DNA of 64,000 bases from Pedobacter faecalis (lineage in GTDB: Bacteria > Bacteroidota > Bacteroidia > Sphingobacteriales > Sphingobacteriaceae): positions 2,914,001 through 2,978,000 of the forward strand of contig NZ_JARXOW010000001.1 in assembly GCF_030182585.1 (NCBI RefSeq), given 5' to 3'. Made by a program: the position numbers and the translations under genes. Below are positions 43,957 to 50,946 of the stretch, piece by piece. The first letter of the stretch is position 1, and every line of letters starts with the position of its first letter. The notes beneath the pieces are model-generated. The model saw only the letters and a program-made list of their open reading frames with translations. It was not told the origin of the DNA and searched no databases.

Positions 43957-45411
43957 TTATGCGCCAAGCGTCCATCCGCTGCGGTATTCGCGTTTTACAA
44001 ATTGATTTACATCGTCAAGGTTTGTCACTTTCATTGCATCGTTATCCCAAAGAAGTTTGATGTTGCGCCCGGGATAAGTAACCCTGTCGCCTTCCTTGCG
44101 TTGAACGTCCACACCCCTGATAGCCAGGTTAGCCATAAGCAAAGCTTCGGTTAGAGGGCCTGCAATCTCAAAAGGAGAACTAACCTCCTGCTTACCATAA
44201 CCGGCAATAGCAGCCTCAACCCACTGCGCATAGTGTCCGTTAGCCCCACCAGGTACACGTGCAAACTTCTGAGCAACCTTGATGTCTTTATTTTTGCTTA
44301 GTGGAAGAAGCTTAGGATTATGGCTGTACGTTTCGCACATCATCTTACCCTTCGTTCCAATGAACAGCGTTCCGTTTCCTCCGTCCCCAAAGGTCTCATT
44401 GGCCTGCAGTTCCTCAGGTCTCTCCGGTTGTATTCCGCCGTCCATCCAATGTACCGTTACCTCTCCCTTAGTCTTGTTTGTTTTAGGGAATTTCAAGGTT
44501 ACATGGCTTGATGGCGGACAGCTGTCAGGGAAATACCCCCGTCTGAACTCGTCTACATACACTGAGCCAACACTAGCCTGCACCTCACTTGCATACTTAA
44601 GGTTAAGCACGCTGAAAGGAGCCTCAAGCAGGTGGCAGCCCATGTCGCCCAAAGCGCCAGTGCCATAATCCCACCAGCCCCGCCAGTTGAAAGGAACAAG
44701 TTTTGGAACATACTCACGGTAAGGAGCAGTTCCCAGCCAAAGGTCCCAGTCCAGATCAGATGGCACAGGTGCCTTGGTAGAAGGCCACGGGATACCCTGA
44801 GGCCAAACCGGCCGGTCTGTCCAGGCATAAATCGTATGCACATCTCCAATCAAGCCAGCATCGTACCATTCCTTCATAATACGCGGGCCATCGTTAGATG
44901 CGCCCTGGTTACCCATCTGGGTTACCACCTTATACTTCTTCGCAGCAGCAGTCAGCGCTCTTGCTTCGTAGATGTCATGTGTTAGCGGTTTCTGCACGTA
45001 AACATGCTTTCCACGCTGCATTGCCGCCAACGCCTGAATTGCATGGTTATGGTCGGGTGTTGAGACAGAAACGGCATCGAAATTTTTGGACTCTTTATCC
45101 ATCATCTCACGCCAGTCGCGATAATACTTAGCCTTAGGAAACGCTTTCACACTGGCCGCTGCGCGCGAATCATGCACATCACATAAAAATCCGATCTCCG
45201 CTTTTCCACTTTTGGCGAAAGAAGCAATATCAGACTGCCCTTTTCCGCCCACGCCGATTCCAGCAACAATCAGTTTATCACTAGGTGCAATAAAACCCCT
45301 TCCGCCGAGCACGTGCCTCGGCACGATCATAAAGGCTGAAGCGGCAATAGCGCCCGTTTTCAGAAAACTCCGTCTCGACGTAGTCTCCTGATTTTTTTCT
45401 GTCTCATTCAT
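43957..45411 (-). CDS. Tat-exported Gfo/Idh/MocA oxidoreductase
   Basis: NAD(P)-dependent oxidoreductase of 484 residues with a twin-arginine leader (TSRRSFLKTGAIAAS). The Rossmann motif is GIGVGGKGQSD (about 51-61). The catalytic lysine motif reads QKP (VYVQKPLTHD) rather than the usual EKP. Tat export implies folding with bound nucleotide, as in the glucose-fructose oxidoreductase of Zymomonas. It probably oxidises a sugar or glycoside hydroxyl in the periplasm. The cytochrome gene directly upstream (25 bases) is a possible electron acceptor, and the DUF1080 gene downstream a next step. Confidence 0.9.
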   Translation of the reverse strand: MNETEKNQETTSRRSFLKTGAIAASAFMIVPRHVLGGRGFIAPSDKLIVAGIGVGGKGQSDIASFAKSGKAEIGFLCDVHDSRAAASVKAFPKAKYYRDWREMMDKESKNFDAVSVSTPDHNHAIQALAAMQRGKHVYVQKPLTHDIYEARALTAAAKKYKVVTQMGNQGASNDGPRIMKEWYDAGLIGDVHTIYAWTDRPVWPQGIPWPSTKAPVPSDLDWDLWLGTAPYREYVPKLVPFNWRGWWDYGTGALGDMGCHLLEAPFSVLNLKYASEVQASVGSVYVDEFRRGYFPDSCPPSSHVTLKFPKTNKTKGEVTVHWMDGGIQPERPEELQANETFGDGGNGTLFIGTKGKMMCETYSHNPKLLPLSKNKDIKVAQKFARVPGGANGHYAQWVEAAIAGYGKQEVSSPFEIAGPLTEALLMANLAIRGVDVQRKEGDRVTYPGRNIKLLWDNDAMKVTNLDDVNQFVKREYRSGWTLGA

Positions 45412-45436
45412 GGTTCAAGTCTTTGGTTAGGTTGTG

Positions 45437-45949
45437 TTATTGTTTCAAAGAAAGGATATATTTCGCCATTTCCTTAGCATCTTCCTTGCTCAGGTCAGGG
45501 TGCGGGCTCATAGGCACTGCGCCCCAAACGCCAGAACCGCCTTCAATGATCTTTCCGGCCAGCATATTCACATTCTCGTCAGTGTTTGGATATCTTTTAG
45601 CCACGTTCACGTAAGCCGGACCCACAAGTTTTTTGGTCTCATGGTGGCAAGCCAGACAGTCAGATTTAGCGATGAGCCCCTTTCCAGGCATATCTTTCTT
45701 TGGTTTTTCAGGTGCCGGTGCCTGAGCAGTAGCCGCATTAACAGGTGCAGGCGCAGCCTCATCCTGTCCGCTTACAGGTGCCGCACCGCTCGAATCGGCG
45801 TCCTGTGTATTTGCGTCAGTTGTTATGCTTTTCGCGCTGTCAAGCGTCTTAACTTCTGCAGTATCCCCACCATTTGCCCGTTGTTCCGGACTTTGACACG
45901 ACGCCATACCTATAGCCAGGCATGCAGCGAAAAATAATTGGTTTTTCAT
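45437..45949 (-). CDS. c-type cytochrome lipoprotein
   Basis: Small exported protein of 170 residues. The lipobox GMASCQ (Cys about residue 18) is followed by a low-complexity Ala/Pro/Asp linker (about 20-85), then a class I cytochrome domain with the haem site CLACH (about 98-102) and the later Met-containing segment VPMSPHPDLSKED. It belongs to the monohaem cytochromes that pass electrons from exported dehydrogenases. The long linker would let the haem domain reach partners while anchored. It is the third gene of the eight-gene operon. Confidence 0.93.
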   Translation of the reverse strand: MKNQLFFAACLAIGMASCQSPEQRANGGDTAEVKTLDSAKSITTDANTQDADSSGAAPVSGQDEAAPAPVNAATAQAPAPEKPKKDMPGKGLIAKSDCLACHHETKKLVGPAYVNVAKRYPNTDENVNMLAGKIIEGGSGVWGAVPMSPHPDLSKEDAKEMAKYILSLKQ

Positions 45950-45983
45950 GTGTATATTGTTTATTATATTTAGCTAACTATTA

Positions 45984-47042
45984 TTATTTATCCAGCCCCA
46001 GTATCATTCTGTTAAAGCTCTCATCACCTCCAGAAGCCGCAAAATCGTCAAATGCCCGGTCAGTTACTTTAATGATGTGTTTCTTAATGAACTCAGCACC
46101 TTCCTGTGCACCAACCTGTGCATCCTTAATGCTGCATTCCCACTCCATCACCGCCCAGCCTTTGTAGTCATACTGTGCCAATTTACTAAAAATTGTCTTA
46201 AAGTCTACCTGCCCATCGCCCGGAGAACGGTACCGGCCTGCGCGGTTAGCCCAGCTCTGGTAGCCGCCAAAAGTGCCTTGTCGGCCTGAGGGATTGAATT
46301 CAGAATCCTTCACGTGGAAGGCCCTGATCCGCTCATGGTACAGATCGATGTATTCAATATAATCCAATTGCTGCAATACAAAATGCGATGGATCATAAAG
46401 CAGACACGCTCTGGGATGGTTGTTTACCTTCTCCAGGAACATCTCATAAGTGATACCGTCAAAGAGGTCTTCGCCCGGGTGAATTTCATAGCAAACGTCA
46501 ACCCCACTTTCGTCAAAAGCATTCAGGATCGGTGTCCAGCGTTTGGCAAGTTCTGTAAAACCTGCCTCAACCAATCCCTCAGGGCGTTGCGGCCAGGGGT
46601 GAAACATGTGCCATAACAGTGAGCCGCTAAAGGTAGCGTGTGCTTTCAAGCCAAGATTTTCCGAAGCTTTTGCTGCATACTTCAACTGCTGCACGGCCCA
46701 TTCTGTCCTCGCTTTAGGGTTATTCTTATATTGATCCGGTGCGAAGGCATCAAAGGCCAGATCATATGCCGGATTTACAGCAACAAGCTGGCCCTGAAGA
46801 TGGGTAGATAACTCAGATATCTCAAGGCCGTGAGCAGCCACCTTGCCTTTTAGCTCATCCGCATAGGTTTTGCTTTCCGCCGCTTTTTGCAGATCAATAA
46901 AGCGTGGATCAAGCGTTGGCATCTGAATTCCTTTAAATCCTAAGCCCGCAGCCCATTCACATATAGCATCGAGGCTGTTAAACGGGGCTTCATCACTGAT
47001 AAACTGCGCCAGGAATACCGCAGGTCCTTTAATCGTTGTCAT
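45984..47042 (-). CDS. Cytoplasmic sugar phosphate isomerase/epimerase-like TIM barrel
   Basis: Protein of 352 residues, xylose-isomerase-like, without signal peptide. Landmarks are KGIQMPTLDPRF, HATFSGSLLWHMFHPWPQRP, VCYEIHPGEDLFDG (metal Glu), LLYDPSHFVLQQLDYIEY (metal Asp), AFHVKDSEF and GWAVMEWECS (metal Glu). It starts 3 bases after the stop of the cytoplasmic Gfo/Idh gene, so the two are likely a functional pair. It could isomerise or cleave a keto sugar entering through the MFS permease. Confidence 0.87.
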   Translation of the reverse strand: MTTIKGPAVFLAQFISDEAPFNSLDAICEWAAGLGFKGIQMPTLDPRFIDLQKAAESKTYADELKGKVAAHGLEISELSTHLQGQLVAVNPAYDLAFDAFAPDQYKNNPKARTEWAVQQLKYAAKASENLGLKAHATFSGSLLWHMFHPWPQRPEGLVEAGFTELAKRWTPILNAFDESGVDVCYEIHPGEDLFDGITYEMFLEKVNNHPRACLLYDPSHFVLQQLDYIEYIDLYHERIRAFHVKDSEFNPSGRQGTFGGYQSWANRAGRYRSPGDGQVDFKTIFSKLAQYDYKGWAVMEWECSIKDAQVGAQEGAEFIKKHIIKVTDRAFDDFAASGGDESFNRMILGLDK

Positions 47043-47045
47043 ACG

Positions 47046-48206
47046 TTATACCTTAAAATCAAACCATTTCTGATCAGAACCGCTCGATTCCACCACAGTT
47101 TCAATGAACGTCATACCTCTAACACCATCCTCAACTCTAGGGAAGTCGAGCATAGCTTCAGTGGGCTCCGTTCCATGTATTTTAGCTGATACAGTTAACG
47201 CAAAATTCCGGTATATATTGGCAAAAGCTTCCAGATAACCTTCCGGGTGGCCGCCAGGTACACGTGTGTTATGTTTTGCTGCGTCCGACAAATATGCCTG
47301 TCCGGCACGATACACCTGTGCAGGCTCGTTGAGCCATTTCACCATCAGCGTATTTGGTTCCATCTGATGCCATTCAAGGCCTCCTTTTTCACCGTAAACT
47401 TTTATTTTCAAAGCATTTTCTTCACCTGCCGCCACCTGCGAGGCGATCAGTACACCGTTTGCACCGTTGTTAAACTTCAGCAGCACGTTTCCGTCGTCGT
47501 CAAGTCCCCGACCCGGAACCACAACGTTCAGGTCAGCACAAACCTTAGTGATCTGTAAGCCTGAAATATATTCGGCCAGCTGCGCCGCGTGAGTACCAAT
47601 ATCACCCATACAACCGCTCTTTCCACTTTTCTTCGGATCCGTTCTCCAGGCAGCCCCCGCATTACCTTCACGTTCGGTCAGGGTGCTCAGCCATCCCTGC
47701 GGGTACTCCACCATAACCTTCCTGATGGCGCCGAGTTTCCCTTCTTTAACCATTTGCCTGGCTTGCTTCACCATAGGGTAGCCAGAGTAAGTATGCGTAA
47801 GGCACAAGATAAGACCTGTTTCTTCCACCTTCTTCTGCAATTGCCTTGCTTCATCCAGCGAAAGCGCAATCGGCTTTTCAATCACCACATTAAAACCATG
47901 ATCAAGAGCCATCATCGCAGGGGCAAAATGCGCAAAGTTGGGCGTAACGATCGTCACAAAATCGATCTTCTGATCAGCAGGCAGTTTGCTCTCCTTTTCA
48001 ATCATCTCTTCGAAATTCATGTAAATCCTGTCTTCAGGAAGGAACAGCATTTCGCCCGACTCTTTCGCGATCTCCGGATTGATGCTAAGCGCACCGCAGC
48101 AGAATTCGATTTGTCCGTCCATGTTTGCAGCAATGCGGTGTACTGCGCCGATAAACGCATCTTTACCACCGCCAATCATGCCCATTCTAATTTTTCTAGT
48201 CTTCAT
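47046..48206 (-). CDS. Cytoplasmic Gfo/Idh/MocA oxidoreductase
   Basis: First gene of the eight-gene operon; 386 residues, no signal peptide. The Rossmann motif is GMIGGGKDAFIG (about 9-20), with the canonical EKP (VVIEKPIALSLDEA) holding the catalytic Lys, and DIGTHAAQL carrying the Asp/His pair of the family. It would reduce or oxidise a sugar inside the cell, for example returning a 3-keto sugar to the parent hexose. The matching exported oxidoreductase is encoded four genes on. Confidence 0.9.
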   Translation of the reverse strand: MKTRKIRMGMIGGGKDAFIGAVHRIAANMDGQIEFCCGALSINPEIAKESGEMLFLPEDRIYMNFEEMIEKESKLPADQKIDFVTIVTPNFAHFAPAMMALDHGFNVVIEKPIALSLDEARQLQKKVEETGLILCLTHTYSGYPMVKQARQMVKEGKLGAIRKVMVEYPQGWLSTLTEREGNAGAAWRTDPKKSGKSGCMGDIGTHAAQLAEYISGLQITKVCADLNVVVPGRGLDDDGNVLLKFNNGANGVLIASQVAAGEENALKIKVYGEKGGLEWHQMEPNTLMVKWLNEPAQVYRAGQAYLSDAAKHNTRVPGGHPEGYLEAFANIYRNFALTVSAKIHGTEPTEAMLDFPRVEDGVRGMTFIETVVESSGSDQKWFDFKV

Positions 48207-48367
48207 GTATGTCGTAAGTATAACTTTTGTGTGTCAGGAGCTTTTGCTAAAGCTTTTAAGCATCTGTTTTTTGCGGTAATATTAGGCAAAAAAACCTTAG
48301 TTAGTGTCTTTGATACACAATTAAGGTAAATATATAATGTTTTTGTTACTAAATCAATTCAACCAAC

Positions 48368-48408
48368 ATTGGCGTATTACCCGCATGCCAATATTTTATT
48401 TACTTTTG
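48368..48408 (+). promoter_or_regulatory. Inverted repeat and -7 element of the tdh-yebC unit
   Basis: ATTGGC (48368-48373) and GCCAAT (48387-48392) form a 6-bp inverted repeat with a 13-base spacer. TACTTTTG (48401-48408), an exact TAnnTTTG, starts 8 bases later, so the repeat covers the -33 zone. The gap is shared with the divergent oxidative sugar operon. Confidence 0.4.
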
Positions 48409-48427
48409 CCCAAATCGAGACAAGCTA

Positions 48428-49369
48428 ATGGAAAAAATAATCGTACTAGGTTCCAACGGACAGATCGGAACCGAGCTGGTAATGGCATTGCGTAAAATCT
48501 ACGGAGAACAAAATGTTGTTGCCTGTGATATAAGGAGGCCGGATTATGACATCAAAAATTCCGGACCTTTTGAGTTTGTAAACGTACTGGAAAGAGACAC
48601 CTTACACCTCCTCTTCAAAAAGTATAAACCCACGCAGGTATACCTGCTGGCCGCGCTGCTCTCAGCAACCGGCGAGCAAAACCCTAAGCTGGCATGGGAC
48701 TTAAATATGAACGGCCTGCTTCACATTCTTGAGCTTGCCATAGAATACAAAACAGCCAAAGTGTACTGGCCCAGTTCTATCGCTGTATTCGGGCCAACTT
48801 CACCTAAAGACAACACACCACAATACTGCGTTATGGATCCAAACACCGTGTACGGGATCAGTAAACTGGCAGGTGAACGCTGGTGCGAATACTACAATCA
48901 GAAATTTGGCCTCGATGTCCGGAGCATTCGCTACCCCGGACTCATCAGTTGGAAAGCAGCCCCCGGTGGCGGTACAACAGATTACGCCATCCATATTTTT
49001 CATGATGCGCTGAAAAAGGGGGGGTACGCCTCATTCCTTAATGCCGAAACTGAACTGCCTATGATGTATATGGACGATGCCATTAGAGGAACCATTGAAC
49101 TGATGGATGCAGAAGCCAGTAAAATCAGTATCCGGTCAAGCTATAACTTCACGGGCGTCAGTTTCACACCGGAAACGCTGGCTGCCGAAATCAGGAAACA
49201 CATTCCGCAATTTCAGCTAACTTACACCGAAAATGATCCGCGTCAGCAGATTGCCAACAGCTGGCCCAAGTCTATAGACGATAGCTATGCGGCGGCCGAC
49301 TGGGGTTGGAAACCACAGTTCGACCTGGCGGCTATGACCACAGAGATGTTAAAGAATTTAAAGAAATAA
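48428..49369 (+). CDS. L-threonine 3-dehydrogenase, SDR (epimerase-like) type
   Basis: NAD-dependent enzyme of 313 residues oxidising threonine to 2-amino-3-ketobutyrate. The Rossmann motif GSNGQIG lies at about residues 8-14, the catalytic Ser/Thr region is YWPSSIAVFGPTSP, and the YxxxK pair is in VYGISKLAGERWCEYY (Tyr near 141). The segment LLSATGEQNP and the GGGTTDYAIHIF loop set this family apart from sugar epimerases. It differs from the zinc MDR-type Tdh of E. coli. The yebC gene follows after 6 bases. Confidence 0.9.
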   Translation: MEKIIVLGSNGQIGTELVMALRKIYGEQNVVACDIRRPDYDIKNSGPFEFVNVLERDTLHLLFKKYKPTQVYLLAALLSATGEQNPKLAWDLNMNGLLHILELAIEYKTAKVYWPSSIAVFGPTSPKDNTPQYCVMDPNTVYGISKLAGERWCEYYNQKFGLDVRSIRYPGLISWKAAPGGGTTDYAIHIFHDALKKGGYASFLNAETELPMMYMDDAIRGTIELMDAEASKISIRSSYNFTGVSFTPETLAAEIRKHIPQFQLTYTENDPRQQIANSWPKSIDDSYAAADWGWKPQFDLAAMTTEMLKNLKK

Positions 49370-49375
49370 AGTACA

Positions 49376-50104
49376 ATGGGAAGAGCATTTGAGTTTAGAA
49401 AAGAAAGAAAATTTAAACGCTGGGCCAAAATGGCCGTGCAGTTCACGCGTATAGGTAAAGACATCGTTATCGCGGTAAAAGAGGGTGGACCTCACCCCGA
49501 AACCAACTCCCGGCTGCGTACGGCCATACAGAACGCTAAGGCGGTAAACATGCCCAAGGATCGGGTAGATGCCGCAATCAAAAGGGCGTCCGACAAGAGC
49601 ATGGCCAACTACGAAGAGATTGTTTATGAAGGCTATGCGCCGCACGGTGTTGCCATACTTATTGAAACTGCGACCGACAATACCAACCGTACCGTAGCCA
49701 ATGTGCGGAGCTATTTCAATAAAACAAACGGAACACTAGGTAAGACCGGCTCACTCGATTTCGTCTTCAGCCGCAAGTCTGTATTCCGTTTCGTGCCCTC
49801 AGACAATATCGATCTGGAAGAGCTCGAATTCGAGTTAATTGATGCCGGCTTGGAAGAACTATATGTAGAGGCCGACGAAGAAGGAAACGACATTGCAGTA
49901 GCACAAGGATCATTCGAAAGTTTCGGCTCGCTGCAAAAGGCCCTTGAAGAAAAAGGCGTAGAAGTAAAAAGCGCTAAGCTGGAACGAATCGCATTATCAC
50001 ATCACGAAGTTACTGAAGAACAGGCAGCCGATGTATTTAAGCTTATCGACAAGCTTGAGGAGGACGATGACGTTCAGGCCGTATACCATAACATGGCCGA
50101 GTAG
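49376..50104 (+). CDS. yebC: YebC/PmpR-family regulatory protein
   Basis: Protein of 242 residues with the full YebC fold: N-terminal KERKFKRWAKMAVQFTRIGKDI (core words RKFKRWAKMA and FTRIGKDI), NSRLRTAIQNAKAVNMPKD, YEGYAPHGVAILIE and the acidic C-terminal DKLEEDDDVQAVYHN. The family was named for transcription control; recent work on relatives points to relief of ribosome stalling. It lies 6 bases after the threonine dehydrogenase gene, a common Bacteroidota order being uncertain. Confidence 0.95.
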   Translation: MGRAFEFRKERKFKRWAKMAVQFTRIGKDIVIAVKEGGPHPETNSRLRTAIQNAKAVNMPKDRVDAAIKRASDKSMANYEEIVYEGYAPHGVAILIETATDNTNRTVANVRSYFNKTNGTLGKTGSLDFVFSRKSVFRFVPSDNIDLEELEFELIDAGLEELYVEADEEGNDIAVAQGSFESFGSLQKALEEKGVEVKSAKLERIALSHHEVTEEQAADVFKLIDKLEEDDDVQAVYHNMAE

Positions 50105-50130
50105 CCAACAGCCTAACAGGCAAAAACACT

Positions 50131-50916
50131 TTATTTTTTGTTTGAAAACAACCATGGCAACAGCTCGGGTTCTGCAAATGCGGAATCCCAGCTGTTATGA
50201 TTATCGTTCGGATATAAAGTAATCTTCGGTTCCACACCCAACACCCTCAACTGATCCGCAATTGCAGTAGAAAGAGCCACAGGTACCACATCATCCTTCT
50301 CGCCATGAAATATCCATAACGGTGTATGCTTGTATTTTCGAACATTCGCCACATTGTCGCCTCCGCATATCGCAAAAGCCGCTGTAAAAGTCTTACGTTT
50401 TCTTCTTAGTAATTCATACGTGCCCATTCCGCCCATCGATAAGCCGCCTACATACACTTGATCCCGGTTTACGTAAGGCTTATCAAGCAAATTGTCAATC
50501 ATGCCAAGCAGCGCCCGCATTGATTTTGTTGGCTTGCCGCCCGTCTTAAAAATACGCTGCCTTTTGCCTTTAGCATCTGTACTGAAATCTGCGTTTGCCC
50601 AAAAGCTGTCACTACTGCATTGCGGAAATACCACAATTGCCGGAAATTCCTTTCTCACTTTATCCTGCAGGAAAAGTTTCCCGCCATGCGTCAGCTGCTT
50701 CTGATTATCGCTGCCCCGTTCTCCCGAGCCGTGAAGGAAAAACACGATAGGATATTGCTTTTGTGCATCAAACTGCTCTGGAAAGAGAATACGATACTGA
50801 ATGGTGTCTTTGCGTTTCACGAAGCTGCCTCGGTCGTACTTATTAAAATCCTGTGCCTTCGCGGCAAAACCAGTCAAAGCTATCACGAGCGCTGTCAATA
50901 ATTTAGATCTTATCAT
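50131..50916 (-). CDS. Secreted alpha/beta hydrolase (esterase/prolyl oligopeptidase-like)
   Basis: Exported hydrolase of 261 residues with a Sec signal (cleavage near residue 21, AAKA). The oxyanion region is FFLHGSGERG, the nucleophile Ser lies in GGLSMGGMG, the acid in GEKDDVVP and the His in NDNHNSWD, so the triad is complete. It resembles the small carbohydrate esterases and prolyl-oligopeptidase-like esterases of polysaccharide loci. It is the last gene of the seven-gene locus and could remove ester substituents (for example from decorated glucans). Confidence 0.88.
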   Translation of the reverse strand: MIRSKLLTALVIALTGFAAKAQDFNKYDRGSFVKRKDTIQYRILFPEQFDAQKQYPIVFFLHGSGERGSDNQKQLTHGGKLFLQDKVRKEFPAIVVFPQCSSDSFWANADFSTDAKGKRQRIFKTGGKPTKSMRALLGMIDNLLDKPYVNRDQVYVGGLSMGGMGTYELLRRKRKTFTAAFAICGGDNVANVRKYKHTPLWIFHGEKDDVVPVALSTAIADQLRVLGVEPKITLYPNDNHNSWDSAFAEPELLPWLFSNKK

Positions 50917-50946
50917 ACAACTAATATAAAAAGAACAGCAATCAGT

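Noticed and set aside
47589..48329. Open frame of 246 codons on the plus strand antisense to the Gfo/Idh gene
   Set aside because: The opposite strand has clear Rossmann and EKP motifs; the frame's residues are Arg/His-rich and low in family features, as expected of a shadow.
50105..50130. GCCTAACAGGC between yebC and the hydrolase gene as terminator
   Set aside because: A 4-bp stem with a 3-base loop is too weak to support a call.
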